DNA from: Dryocola sp. LX212
Lineage (GTDB): Bacteria; Pseudomonadota; Gammaproteobacteria; Enterobacterales; Enterobacteriaceae
Direction: 5' to 3'
Assembly (NCBI GenBank): GCA_041504365.1
Contig: CP167917.1
Coordinates: 3,534,001 to 3,598,000, forward strand
Length of the DNA: 64,000 nucleotides
Positions 7,325-15,655 of this stretch are shown piece by piece; positions within the stretch are counted from its first letter, which is position 1; each line of letters begins with the position of its first letter. The notes under the pieces were generated by a model that saw nothing but the letters and a program-made list of their open reading frames with translations, had not been told where the DNA came from and searched no databases. The translations under genes were made by a program, and so were the position numbers.

Positions 7325-7525
7325 TTGAGTGGCAATGTCTTTGCACACCTGTTGTTAGCGCAGTTCAAAAACTGTACGAACAACATCAATGGTGGCTCAG
7401 GCAGGGCAGCCTTCGGGCTGGCCGGTGTCCTTGTAGGCCGGTACTGCGAACCCTGTCTGGGCTACCACCCAAAGAGTTTCGCAGCTCCGGTGGTAGTTAT
7501 TACTGCTACAAGGAGACATATATGA
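7325..7525 (+). CDS. Possible leader ORF coupled to the Ner-like gene (66 aa)
   Basis: This frame ends with a TGA that overlaps the ATG of the Ner-like gene as ATGA, a usual translational-coupling arrangement. The product starts MSGNVFAHLLLAQFKNCTNN and contains AFGLAGVLVGRYCEPCLGYH, with a CEPC pair. The DNA around it has strong local pairing (GGCAGCCTTCGGGCTGGCC; GGTGGCTCAGGC near 7390). I do not recognise the family. It could be a genuine coupled gene, a regulatory leader, or chance. The ribosome binding site for its ATG is weak. Confidence 0.35.
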   Translation: MSGNVFAHLLLAQFKNCTNNINGGSGRAAFGLAGVLVGRYCEPCLGYHPKSFAAPVVVITATRRHI

Positions 7526-7812
7526 AACTGCCTCACGATCCCACTTTCCTGCCCTTTCAGCCAGACTGGCACAAAGCCGATATCATCGCGGCGCTGCACA
7601 AGAAAGGTACTTCGCTCGCGGCTGAATCCCGCGCCGCAGGGTTAAGCTCTGCAACGCTTGCCAATGCGCTGGTGCGCCCATGGGCGAAAGGGGAACTGCT
7701 GATCAGTAAAGCGATTGGCGTACCCGCCGAAACCATCTGGCCGAGCCGCTATTTTGACGCGCAGACGCACCGGCCCCTCGCCCGGCCAATGCGTAACAGA
7801 AATTCGCTATAA
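7522..7812 (+). CDS. Ner/SfsB (Nlp)-family DNA-binding protein
   Basis: The start at 7522 is chosen over the much longer open frame from 7066 because AAGGAG lies just upstream and the product then matches the SfsB/Nlp and Ner family from its first residues: FQPDWHKADIIAALHKKGTS, LAAESRAAGLSSATLANAL, RPWAKGELLISKAIGVPAET, then IWPSRYFD. The helix-turn-helix spans about residues 20 to 60. Phage Ner proteins are repressors; E. coli SfsB is reported to influence maltose genes. The 96-residue length is normal for the family. The two codons before the helix differ from E. coli SfsB, and the gene is outside the usual sfsB neighbourhood, so this is probably a paralogue or a phage-derived relative. 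Confidence 0.8.
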   Translation: MKLPHDPTFLPFQPDWHKADIIAALHKKGTSLAAESRAAGLSSATLANALVRPWAKGELLISKAIGVPAETIWPSRYFDAQTHRPLARPMRNRNSL

Positions 7813-7851
7813 CTAAGCTGAATCACTGGAATAAAAGCTCCTGGTTGTATC

Positions 7852-7873
7852 AAGCCCGCCTGCGGGCTTTTTT
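7852..7873 (+). terminator. Terminator of the Ner-like gene
   Basis: GCCCGC and GCGGGC arms with a CT loop, followed by six T, 40 bases after the stop codon. Confidence 0.8.
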
Positions 7874-7892
7874 ACAGATTTGATATGGCAGT

Positions 7893-7962
7893 TGTAGGGC
7901 GGATAAGCGCAGCGTCATCCGCCGATAAAATGTTGGATGGCGCTTCGCTTATCCAACCTACC
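7893..7962. repeat. Two REP elements in inverted orientation
   Basis: GTAGGGCGGATAAGCGCAGC (7894 onward) and TTGGATGGCGCTTCGCTTAT (7932 onward) are opposite orientations of the same REP palindrome. The rest of the 7813 to 8245 gap is AT-rich and holds no gene that I can support; it should contain the promoter of the chemoreceptor gene. Confidence 0.7.
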
Positions 7963-8245
7963 CCATCCCTTATCCCGGAGTGTAAGGATAATCAACCCGC
8001 CCTTCTTTTTATGCAAACCGAAAACTTTAATAGATTATTATGAATTCATGATTCACTTCACATGAAATTACATAATAAAATAACCAATATATTATATATG
8101 TTAATTAACCCGCACGCACTACCGGGTAAAAAACCTTTTAGTTAGCTTAAATCGACATTTAAAATTGTTCTTCGCGAAAGTATGGCTTTCCTGACGAAAT
8201 AGATAATAAATAGTATACCCCCCTGAGAAGCTACAGGTTTCCCCC

Positions 8246-9376
8246 ATGCTTAAAAATGCCAGCGTCAGAAGCGTTATCGCTTTATTCCTGTTGTTGTCTT
8301 TTGCAGTCGTTGACTTGTTAGCCTTTGTTTTATCAGCCGATTATAAAATCATGCTGATGCTCAATATCGTCTGGGTTATTGTGCTTGGTTCGCTGTGGTC
8401 GTATATGACGATATATCTTGTCAGGCCCATCAACCAGGTTAAAAGCAATATAGACGAGATAAACTCAGGTAATTTATCCGTGTATATTCCTGAATTTGGC
8501 GGTAACTGCGCGGGGCGATTAATTCCCGGCATCAATACACTGTCCGCAGAAATAACAACGTTAGTGATGGATATCCGCAGGTCATCCCAGTCGGCCAAGA
8601 ATATCTCCGAAACGCTGGCGTTGCAGAGCGCGACGCTGTCGGTCAAAACGGAGCAGCAGTCGGCCATGCTGATGCAGACGGCTTCCAGCATGGAACAAAT
8701 TTCTGCGGGCACGAGGAACAACGCCGAAAGCACCCGCCAGCTAAGCGATATCACCAGCGGTGCTCACCGGTCGGCCAACCACGGCAGCGATCTGATGCAG
8801 AAGCTGACGACAAATATGACGTCCATCACCGACTGCGCCAATAAAATGACGGAAATCATCAGCATCATTGACAGCATCGCCTTCCAGACCAATATCCTTG
8901 CGCTTAATGCCGCCGTCGAAGCGGCGCGAGCCGGGGAGCACGGCAAGGGGTTTGCCGTGGTGGCCGGTGAGGTCAGAAATCTGGCGCATAAAAGTTCGGA
9001 GTCGGCTAAAAACATTAAGTCGCTAATAGATCTAACTAATCAAAACGTGATGCAGGGAGCAACCCTGGTGTCTGAGGCCGAAAAAAATATGCACGATATC
9101 GTCTCCGGCTCAGAATCCATCGATGCGCTGATGGGGCATATTTTTATCTCGACGAACGAGCAGGAAAAAGGCATTCAGCAGATTACCCTCGCTCTCTCCG
9201 AGCTTGAGAAAGCAACCCAAAGCAACGTGGCCGTCGTTGAAGAGCTGGCTGGCTCCTCAGAAGTGCTGAATAAACAGGTGTTCGAGTTGCAAAAAAGAAC
9301 CAGCAACCTGCGACTGGGGGAAGGAGAAGAAGCTACCCGGGCGGCGCCAGCGCGTCCGGCTACAGCAACAGCTTAA
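8246..9376 (+). CDS. Methyl-accepting chemotaxis protein lacking a periplasmic sensor domain
   Basis: The 376-residue product has two adjacent membrane helices (about residues 9 to 30 and 35 to 58) separated by only a few residues, so there is no periplasmic ligand-binding domain. A HAMP-like segment follows ([20 protein letters not shown]), then a long coiled-coil with the conserved signalling tip near residues 210 to 260 ([40 protein letters not shown]). Classical enterobacterial receptors are about 540 residues with a 150-residue periplasmic domain. No C-terminal NWETF-like pentapeptide for CheR/CheB tethering is present; the tail is alanine/proline rich. It may sense membrane or cytoplasmic conditions, or assist other receptors in arrays. 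The signalling tip looks intact. Confidence 0.9.
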   Translation: MLKNASVRSVIALFLLLSFAVVDLLAFVLSADYKIMLMLNIVWVIVLGSLWSYMTIYLVRPINQVKSNIDEINSGNLSVYIPEFGGNCAGRLIPGINTLSAEITTLVMDIRRSSQSAKNISETLALQSATLSVKTEQQSAMLMQTASSMEQISAGTRNNAESTRQLSDITSGAHRSANHGSDLMQKLTTNMTSITDCANKMTEIISIIDSIAFQTNILALNAAVEAARAGEHGKGFAVVAGEVRNLAHKSSESAKNIKSLIDLTNQNVMQGATLVSEAEKNMHDIVSGSESIDALMGHIFISTNEQEKGIQQITLALSELEKATQSNVAVVEELAGSSEVLNKQVFELQKRTSNLRLGEGEEATRAAPARPATATA

Positions 9377-9466
9377 TGCCGGCTTGACGAGCGGTGCCGG
9401 AACCAGCGCCTATTATCTTCTTCGTTATTGGTACGAAATGCGGCAAAAATAAGGTATAAAGCCCGC

Positions 9467-10324
9467 ATGAAAATTCCAAACCGAATCCAGCCGCTGGTTG
9501 ATGATGGCCTGATAGACGACGTGCTTCAGCGGCTGAAAAGCGGCAAAGAAGCCGACGTGTATACCGTGCTATGCGGCGACAAAATCCAGTGTGCCAAGGT
9601 ATACAAAGAAGCAACGCAGCGTAGCTTTAAGCAGGCCGTGCAGTATCAGGAAGGACGTAAAGTCCGCAACACCCGTAACGCCCGCGCCATGCAGAAAGGC
9701 TCTAAATTCGGCCGCAAGCAGCAGGAAGAGACCTGGCAAACGGCAGAAGTCGACGCCCTGTTCCGGCTGGCCGAAGCCGGTGTGCGCGTGCCACAGCCCT
9801 ACCTGTGTATCGACGGCGTGCTGCTGATGGAGCTGGTGACGGATGCTGCAGGCTCGGTCGCCCCGCGCCTTAGCGACGTAACCCTGTCAGAAGAAGAAGC
9901 CATTGCCGATTTCGACACGATGATCCGCAATATCGTGCGCATGCTGTGTGCGGGCATCGTACACGGCGACTTATCCGAATTTAACGTGTTGCTGGATGGG
10001 CAGGGCCCGGTGATTATCGACCTGCCGCAGGCCGTCGACGCCGCCGCGAACAACCATGCCGAAGCCATGTTCGAACGTGACGTTAATAACATCACTGCCT
10101 ATTACGGCCAGTTCGCTCCGCAAATACTGTTAACGCACTATGCGAAAGAAATCTGGGCGCTCTACGAAGATGGCAAGCTGACGCCGGAAGTCGCCCTCAC
10201 AGGCCTTTTCGTGGAAGAGATCCATGACGTGGATATGGATTCCCTGATTGATGAGATCATCACGGCAGAAGACGAGTATTACGATCGCCAGCGGGCGGCT
10301 AAAGATCGCGATCAAGAGTATTGA
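9467..10324 (+). CDS. RIO1-family atypical serine protein kinase
   Basis: The start at 9467 is preferred because AAGG lies upstream and the product then begins MKIPNRIQPLVDDGLIDDVL as in bacterial RIO proteins. RIO motifs are visible: the nucleotide-binding loop LKSGKEADVYTVLCG (about residues 26 to 40), the catalytic loop IVHGDLSEFNVLL (about 165 to 177) with the catalytic aspartate, and the metal-binding VIIDLPQAVDA. A conserved acidic C-terminus (AEDEYYDRQ) is present. Archaeal and eukaryotic RIO kinases act in ribosome maturation; the role of bacterial ones is less clear. At 285 residues it is full length and apparently catalytically complete. It lies 90 bases after the chemoreceptor gene, but no functional link is implied. 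Confidence 0.88.
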   Translation: MKIPNRIQPLVDDGLIDDVLQRLKSGKEADVYTVLCGDKIQCAKVYKEATQRSFKQAVQYQEGRKVRNTRNARAMQKGSKFGRKQQEETWQTAEVDALFRLAEAGVRVPQPYLCIDGVLLMELVTDAAGSVAPRLSDVTLSEEEAIADFDTMIRNIVRMLCAGIVHGDLSEFNVLLDGQGPVIIDLPQAVDAAANNHAEAMFERDVNNITAYYGQFAPQILLTHYAKEIWALYEDGKLTPEVALTGLFVEEIHDVDMDSLIDEIITAEDEYYDRQRAAKDRDQEY

Positions 10325-10497
10325 TCAATAAGTAATTCAGGTGCTTTATTCAGGTACCGCCGTGAATTTCCGGCTGCCTGAAGCACCAGCCCTCAACGTA
10401 TCTTCTCGCAGATAATCCGGACTTTTCAGCATAACCTTATGGTTGAGTCAGCGCTCTTCTACCAGGCTTATCCGTTTGTTTAAGAGGATAATGCCGC

Positions 10498-10695
10498 ATG
10501 CGCCGTTTTTTAACGTCCATATTTTCCAGCCCCGAGTCCCTTCTGCAGGTCATGAGCCATCAGGAAATTATCGAAGCCGTTGAGGACGGCGACCGTATCA
10601 TCATCGATCAGGATGGTAACGCTTCCGTCAATTTCAAAAGCAGAGAAGTTCGTGAGGACTTTCTCCGCCACGTTAACGCCTTAAAGAGAGCCTGA
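10498..10695 (+). CDS. Hypothetical small protein (65 aa), first gene of a pair
   Basis: The 65-residue product MRRFLTSIFSSPESLLQVMS continues with an acidic helix-strand segment (HQEIIEAVEDGDRIIIDQDG) and a basic C-terminus. There is no membrane helix. AGAGGATAA precedes the ATG at suitable spacing, and the stop codon lies one base before the ATG of the next gene, so the two are certainly read together. I do not recognise the family. The tight spacing suggests the product is needed in fixed ratio with the downstream membrane protein. Confidence 0.65.
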   Translation: MRRFLTSIFSSPESLLQVMSHQEIIEAVEDGDRIIIDQDGNASVNFKSREVREDFLRHVNALKRA

Positions 10696-10696
10696 T

Positions 10697-11476
10697 ATGG
10701 GAACAGCTATTTTTATGGTGCTGATGGTCTGCGGCTACTGGTATACCAGCCGCGATCTGTCGACGCGTTTCAAAATCAAACGCTCCTTCGGCTGGGACGT
10801 CTATTTTCTCGTCGCCCTATATGGCTGCATCTTTGTCCTGCAGGGCGTTATTGCCACCGGGCTTATCTGGCTGGTGCTGCTGGGGGTATCCGCCGCCGTC
10901 AATACCCTGCATCTGATGCCGGGTGACTACGCTAACTGGCAAATTGATTTTATGAACTGGAGCTTTCTTGGCATCCAGGCGCCGGTGGTCATTATGCTGG
11001 CCTTCTCCATTCTCTTCTGCCTTTATCGATCCAACTGGGCGGGCAGCGCGCGGCTGGATGGCAACAGCAGGAAAAAGCTTTATAAACGGCTCGCCTGTTC
11101 AAACGGCATAGAGCAGCTGCTTTATCAATGCATGGAGGAAGGCGAGCTGGCGCTGCTGACGCTGAAGTCGAGGCGAATTTATATCGGGATGATCCACACC
11201 GCCACGCTGGAATACGATAAAACGGCAAACGTTGTCCTCATCCCGATGCTAAGCGGCTATCGCGACGGCAAAACGATGAACTTGTGCATCGAGAACAACT
11301 ACAGCAAATGGTATGCCGCTCACGATATTACTCTGGATTCAGAGCCTAAAAGCGCGATGGGTTTCAGGAAAGTGATCATGCTGGATCAGATCGAGAGCCT
11401 TTCACTCTTCGATCCCGCCAGCGCCAGCGCGCTGGCCATGGAGCAGCCGCCGGAGAAAATTGAAAAGGTGGCGTAA
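10697..11476 (+). CDS. Membrane protein of unknown function (259 aa)
   Basis: The N-terminal half carries about three membrane helices (roughly residues 1 to 15, 33 to 68 as one or two passes, and 90 to 110: FLGIQAPVVIMLAFSILFCL). From about residue 118 onward the product is soluble and mixed alpha/beta, with CSNGIEQLLYQCMEEGELAL, LTLKSRRIYIGMIHTATLEY and a block ending SLSLFDPASASALA. The pattern of a membrane anchor followed by a cytoplasmic domain that mentions cellular ligands in no recognised motif prevents a functional call. The ATG follows the stop of the small upstream gene by one base, so translation is likely coupled. Confidence 0.65.
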   Translation: MGTAIFMVLMVCGYWYTSRDLSTRFKIKRSFGWDVYFLVALYGCIFVLQGVIATGLIWLVLLGVSAAVNTLHLMPGDYANWQIDFMNWSFLGIQAPVVIMLAFSILFCLYRSNWAGSARLDGNSRKKLYKRLACSNGIEQLLYQCMEEGELALLTLKSRRIYIGMIHTATLEYDKTANVVLIPMLSGYRDGKTMNLCIENNYSKWYAAHDITLDSEPKSAMGFRKVIMLDQIESLSLFDPASASALAMEQPPEKIEKVA

Positions 11477-11739
11477 CCGGTGATGGTCGTTCAGCATTGA
11501 AGCCCGCAGGTTAAGAAGGAATAAAGTTTATATACCAAAAGCCTGGCATCATGGGCTAACGCCTGAGTTACAGCACTGACTGTAAAGGTAGCACATGGTG
11601 CCGGGTGCCTCTCGGTAAGCCTCAGGACAGTATCCCTGGCTTGCGTCCTTTTAAGCAACACTTTACTGTTTACGCCCCACGCAGAGAGGGATTCATTCCG
11701 CATTGAGAACGGTTTTATCCGTATATTTTTTGCATACGG

Positions 11740-12885
11740 TCAGCTGGTGATCACCTCCCAGATAGCAACGTAGATAAGGATCACAGACACGCAGGTATTC
11801 ACCATCAGCAAATCTGTAATATTAGCAATGACGGCAAGAACCAATAACGCAAGCAAACCGCCGATATGGGATGCTGGAAATCTGCCGTAAACAATCTTTT
11901 TGAAAAAGCTGCTGCTCAGTAAATATAAAGCTGGCGCGAAAATTAAAACCGCATTCGTCACTCGCGTTATATGCTCATCAGGATGAGCAATAGTCAGCTC
12001 ATTGCCCACGGCATAAACGATTATCGACCCCACTAACGCGACATGCACATAGTGAAAGTACGCTCCCATTTTTCCGGGATTAGAACTTTGCCTTATAGCC
12101 AGGCTCGCCGCTTTGCTGGTTTTATCAAAGTAGATCCACCACATGGCCAGACAACCAATAAATGACACAATAGAGGCAATGATGGTTGGCGGCTGCCAGA
12201 CGGCTAACCGGCTTAGGCTTGATCCGGTGATCAATAGCGTCTCCCCTAAGGCAACGATAACAAAAAGCTGGCAACGCTCGGCCAGGTGATGGCCTTCTAT
12301 CGTCCAGTCAGTTTCGCTTTTCGAGCGCCCTAAAAAGGGCAAATGATAACCCAGCATAGGAGAGATATATTCACAGAGCACAGCAATAAACCAAAACAGC
12401 AGCCTCGCGTTACCCTGATTAAATCCGCCGGCGATCCAAAAAGCCGCAGAGATGCAGAGCCAGCCGAGGATCCTCAGGAAATTCATGCGAAGAGGGCTGG
12501 ACGACTCGATAAAAAATAGCGTTGCGCAAGTTCGGCCCACCTGAATAGCGACAAAAAAAAGCGCGAAAATTAGCCCTCGCTCGCCAAAAGCTGAAGGTAT
12601 CGCGGCTGCCACATACAGCCCCAGCAGCATAAGAACAAACAGCATCAGCCGCACGGGCCGAGCTTCAGGATCAAACCAGTTTGTTATCCATGCGGTATAT
12701 TGCCAGGCAAGCCACACTGCAAACCAGAGTACCAGTGACTCAACAAAACCATTAACGGTTAAATGATTAAGCAAATAATGGGATATTTGCGTTACCGCGA
12801 AGACATAGATCAGGTCAAACAGAAGCTCGGCGAAGGAAACGCTGGCAACCTTACCGTTGCGGACACGAAGTAATTCATATTTCAT
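11740..12885 (-). CDS. ltrA: LtrA family (low temperature requirement protein A) membrane protein
   Basis: The 381-residue product is strongly hydrophobic with about ten membrane helices. Family marks are the N-terminal VSFAELLFDLIYVFAVTQIS block (the E-L-F-D-L-x-Y-V-F motif), RTCATLFFIES, and the central EGHHLAERCQLFVIVALGET with LLITGSSL. LtrA was named from a Listeria gene needed for growth at low temperature; its transport or enzymatic activity is unknown. The length is typical. It is read alone on the minus strand, with no close neighbour on the same strand. The 11477 to 11739 gap downstream contains no gene that I can support. Confidence 0.85.
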   Translation of the reverse strand: MKYELLRVRNGKVASVSFAELLFDLIYVFAVTQISHYLLNHLTVNGFVESLVLWFAVWLAWQYTAWITNWFDPEARPVRLMLFVLMLLGLYVAAAIPSAFGERGLIFALFFVAIQVGRTCATLFFIESSSPLRMNFLRILGWLCISAAFWIAGGFNQGNARLLFWFIAVLCEYISPMLGYHLPFLGRSKSETDWTIEGHHLAERCQLFVIVALGETLLITGSSLSRLAVWQPPTIIASIVSFIGCLAMWWIYFDKTSKAASLAIRQSSNPGKMGAYFHYVHVALVGSIIVYAVGNELTIAHPDEHITRVTNAVLIFAPALYLLSSSFFKKIVYGRFPASHIGGLLALLVLAVIANITDLLMVNTCVSVILIYVAIWEVITS

Positions 12886-13269
12886 AGCATATAACCATAT
12901 TTCTTATCCACAAGCATGCGGAGAGATACAAACTTCCCGCCTATTAAAAACAGACAGCAAAGTTATTCAGCCATGCTTAATGGCCATGAGTTTCGTAAAT
13001 CATACGTGAATAGCTTGGTTTTCTGAACGCTCCCGACCTTGCCTGTGATAAACAGTAGTTGCGCCTTTTTTATCCCATTCACGCTGAACTTCATGTATTC
13101 CTGAGTACAGGACATCAAGTCATCTTGTGGCGACTCAGCGCAATAGCTTCTTCTTTTCAAGCGACGCTGCGATTTAATCGAAAATAACATCGTACATTCT
13201 ACACCTTATACACATGCCTGCATCATTCTGTTTTTGCGATAAAAAAACAGTCGTTGCTTTTATATTAAA
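12886..13269. other. Gap with no supported gene
   Basis: A 75-codon minus-strand frame (12963 to 13190) is rich in basic and serine residues, has no good ribosome binding site and resembles nothing I recognise. I see no repeat or RNA gene here. The stretch must hold the LtrA promoter on the minus strand. Confidence 0.3.
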
Positions 13270-13692
13270 TCATCCTTTAATCGCTGCGATGAAATCGTCA
13301 CGAAACATTGAGCGCTGAGTATTATTTAGCACTTTACTTACGTTGAAATAGTATTTGATGCGCAGGTAGCTCATTTGCTCATCGAGGTGAGAAAATGCAG
13401 CCAACTCTTTTTTTAATTCTTTACCCTTCCACATCCCAGAGCTAAACATGTCGGTTACAATGCCAATTCGACAACTATCTAATTGTATATCTCTGATATC
13501 CGCATCAAATTTTTGGTACAGTAAATTCACGTTTTCCAACTGCTGTGGACTTAGCTTCAACCGCTGAATAATGGCGTCCTGGGAGGGGGGAGGCGCTTCG
13601 GCTTTACTGTAGGCCTGCGCTGAGAGCGGATAGCTACCAAAAATAATTATTGACAGCAAAGTTAAAGATAGCCCTTTCAAAAAACCAAACAC
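13270..13692 (-). CDS. Spy/CpxP-like (LTXXQ-type) periplasmic protein
   Basis: A GTG start at 13692 is supported by GGAGC about 8 bases upstream and by the signal peptide it gives (MFGFLKGLSLTLLSIIIFGS, ending near AQA). The 140-residue product then reads as an extended helical protein: IIQRLKLSPQQLENVNLLYQ resembles the LTxxQ motif of Spy, CpxP and ZraP, and the final NTQRSMFRDDF resembles the second such motif (LTPEQR-like). Spy-type proteins are periplasmic chaperones or metal-stress sensors. The similarity is to motif and architecture only, so the family call is moderate. One cysteine is present (DSCRIG). Confidence 0.55.
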   Translation of the reverse strand: MFGFLKGLSLTLLSIIIFGSYPLSAQAYSKAEAPPPSQDAIIQRLKLSPQQLENVNLLYQKFDADIRDIQLDSCRIGIVTDMFSSGMWKGKELKKELAAFSHLDEQMSYLRIKYYFNVSKVLNNTQRSMFRDDFIAAIKG

Positions 13693-14044
13693 AACTTGCT
13701 CCGAATTAACACTTACCTACACAAAGCTTTGCCATCTTTAACTTTCACAACAAACAATATAAACTTGCTTGAAGAATAAATTCGCTGCAAATCATACAAA
13801 TATAGCGCAGCAAAATACATAATCCAGATAGAACTCAACAAATGATAGCCTTCAAAAGACCAACAACAAAGTCCAGTATGAGACAAAACTTCAATTGTAT
13901 TTACACTGTATTGACGTAAAAGAACATGAACCACGCCTAAATGAACTGGCTGAACGCCAGATAAAACACTATGATAATGGACTGGTGGGTTAAATAGAAA
14001 GCAGATAGAATCGATTTATATTAAAAAATCACTTAATTGACATT
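13693..14044. other. AT-rich gap with no supported gene
   Basis: A 73-codon minus-strand frame (13713 to 13934) has a hydrophobic centre (LLSSIWIMYFAALYLYDLQ) and lies 20 bases upstream of the Spy-like gene, but has no clear ribosome binding site and no recognised relative. It could be a small membrane protein or chance. Confidence 0.25.
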
Positions 14045-14389
14045 ATGAATCTTTACTTAAAAAAGGAAAGAAAAGTTCAGCTTTGGGAGTCATTATACGA
14101 CCCTTCCCAAGCAGCACCTGAACTGAAGCTAAATCACCATCTAGCCTTGATTCTTGAACAAGTTCGTGTTGAACGCCTGGCCTGCTTTAAAGAGATTGCG
14201 GAGCTTCGGGCGCTACTTGACGATAAACATATAGCGCATGATAACGTCGAGCCCTGGATTCACCGTAGTGATAAGGTGCTGGACACTTTGCTTCGCTATA
14301 AGCTTGGTAAGTCTGGAAAACTCGTTAAAGAGGGTATGCTAACCATGCCATATCGCTGGCGCAGGAAATTCAGAAATGGTATTGCATGA
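14045..14389 (+). CDS. Hypothetical protein (114 aa)
   Basis: The product is helical and charged: KKERKVQLWESLYDPSQAAP, then LALILEQVRVERLACFKEIA and a basic C-terminus (MPYRWRRKFRNGIA). No membrane segment, signal peptide or catalytic motif is visible, and I do not recognise the family. There is no clear ribosome binding site before the ATG. It lies in an AT-rich, IS-containing neighbourhood, so it may be a horizontally acquired gene or a fragment of one. Confidence 0.4.
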   Translation: MNLYLKKERKVQLWESLYDPSQAAPELKLNHHLALILEQVRVERLACFKEIAELRALLDDKHIAHDNVEPWIHRSDKVLDTLLRYKLGKSGKLVKEGMLTMPYRWRRKFRNGIA

Positions 14390-14479
14390 GGTTCAGAATA
14401 AAAACTGCAGTGACCGGAAAATAGTATTTTGCGCCCTCCGGGGCGTGTGCTTCACCCCTTCCATCAATACGCTCTCTTT

Positions 14480-15035
14480 AGTTCACCACCATCTTGAATT
14501 TTAAGCTTTCTCAACACCTTCATGCTCTTTAAGCATGGCTCAGCTGGCCGATGAAACTACTCAAATATTTCCGTTTGTGATTCCAGTAATGTCCCTACCG
14601 CCGCAAGACCTGGAACAGCGTTGGAAAACCGTATCGTGCATACCGTTCGGCTACAGCCTGTAATGCCAAAATAACAGGCTCGTCACGCATATTATCCGGA
14701 CGGTAATGATAAACCATCCTGCTGATGGTTAAGGCTACGACAGGCCTGGCGAATACTGAGTCCGAATGTCGTTATCAGATGCGACACCGTCTCACGCCTA
14801 AAGGCTGGTTTTAAAGCTTGTTTGTATGATACCTTTCAGTGCACGACACTCCGGGCTCAGGTCAGCAAACATCTGCTTAGGATGTCGATTTTCATCCTCC
14901 ATGTCTTAAATCTTTTGATATCAAACACCTCCATGCCACCGTATTTAGACTTCCTGTTGTAGCACGTAGGTTCTGAGATATCGGCCTCGGGCAGACCTCT
15001 TCACACTTAGTCCGGCTTCAACCGACTTAATCACA
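14480..15035 (-). mobile_element. Decayed IS3-family (IS407-like) transposase remnant
   Basis: Read on the minus strand from about 15010, the translation gives ISEPTCYNRKSKYGGMEVFD followed after frameshifts by NRHPKQMFADLSPECRALKG, the signature of the IS3-family OrfA C-terminus. Further on come RREAVSHLITTFGLSIRQAC (OrfB start region) and, near 14590, HYWNHKR, the OrfB helix before the catalytic domain. There are several frameshifts and stops, no catalytic DDE core and no recognisable terminal inverted repeats, so the element is long dead. It marks past transposition in this plastic stretch. The whole 14390 to 15046 gap is covered by this remnant and has no intact gene. Confidence 0.75.
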
Positions 15036-15046
15036 ACAATGATCTT

Positions 15047-15325
15047 ATGTTCAGCAAAACGGGCTTTGAACATAGCGAACTCTGTAGTTGGAAGTATGAA
15101 TATGCCGGTACATCTCTAAATGCAAATGGCAAGATTAAGGGGGGATACACAATAAAATATAATAAATGGGAACGCGATCCTGGATTTTACCTCCATAGTG
15201 ATAATTGGAAAAATTATTTTTTTGTAAATGTATTTAACAAAACACAACCCCAGTACAGATCGATAAATAGTCCAGCAATGGACTACCTGGAGCGCAATCA
15301 AAGGAGTATCATTCCTATTTTATAA
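15047..15325 (+). CDS. Hypothetical protein or fragment (92 aa)
   Basis: The frame starts inside or at the edge of the IS remnant (MFSKTGFEHSELCSWKYEYA). The remainder is rich in tyrosine, asparagine and lysine (NKWERDPGFYLHSDNWKNYF, then RSINSPAMDYLERNQ), like a C-terminal piece of a larger AT-rich gene. There is no ribosome binding site that I trust, and no family is recognised. It is probably the 3' remainder of a gene cut by the IS insertion. Confidence 0.3.
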   Translation: MFSKTGFEHSELCSWKYEYAGTSLNANGKIKGGYTIKYNKWERDPGFYLHSDNWKNYFFVNVFNKTQPQYRSINSPAMDYLERNQRSIIPIL

Positions 15326-15655
15326 ACATCTAAAGAAAATGTGCGCTGGATACAGCCGACCAAATTCTTCATTCTTAGATGATAATGAAGAATAACTCTA
15401 ATTTTCGAAGTTACTGATGAAATGTTACATTTTCCTTTCATCAAAAGGTCATGATCCGTAGCATGCTTCGCTAAGCATATATTATTCAGGCACAGGCAAA
15501 ACCATCTCTCGTTAAAAAGTGGAGTAGTTCAGCAATTATCAGTCAGAGACATCCGAGTATTTATTCATTATTGTACTAATGAAACTGTTGAGAAAGATGC
15601 ACCAGGCTCGCCCCTTTCAATTAATTTTGCTTCGACAAACGTACGGTGATTAACC
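15326..15655. other. Gap with no supported gene
   Basis: AT-rich sequence with no open frame of note on either strand and no obvious RNA gene. A possible minus-strand frame (15568 to 15759) runs antisense into the next gene and has no support. Confidence 0.3.

Noticed and set aside
7066-7521. N-terminal extension of the Ner-like gene
   Set aside because: The extension runs through a REP element and hairpin-rich DNA; the family N-terminus and the AAGGAG site place the start at 7522.
11491-11703. 70-codon minus-strand frame after the membrane-protein gene
   Set aside because: No binding site, no recognised family, serine/leucine-rich low-information sequence.
12963-13190. 75-codon minus-strand frame
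   Set aside because: No binding site or family resemblance; listed only as gap content.
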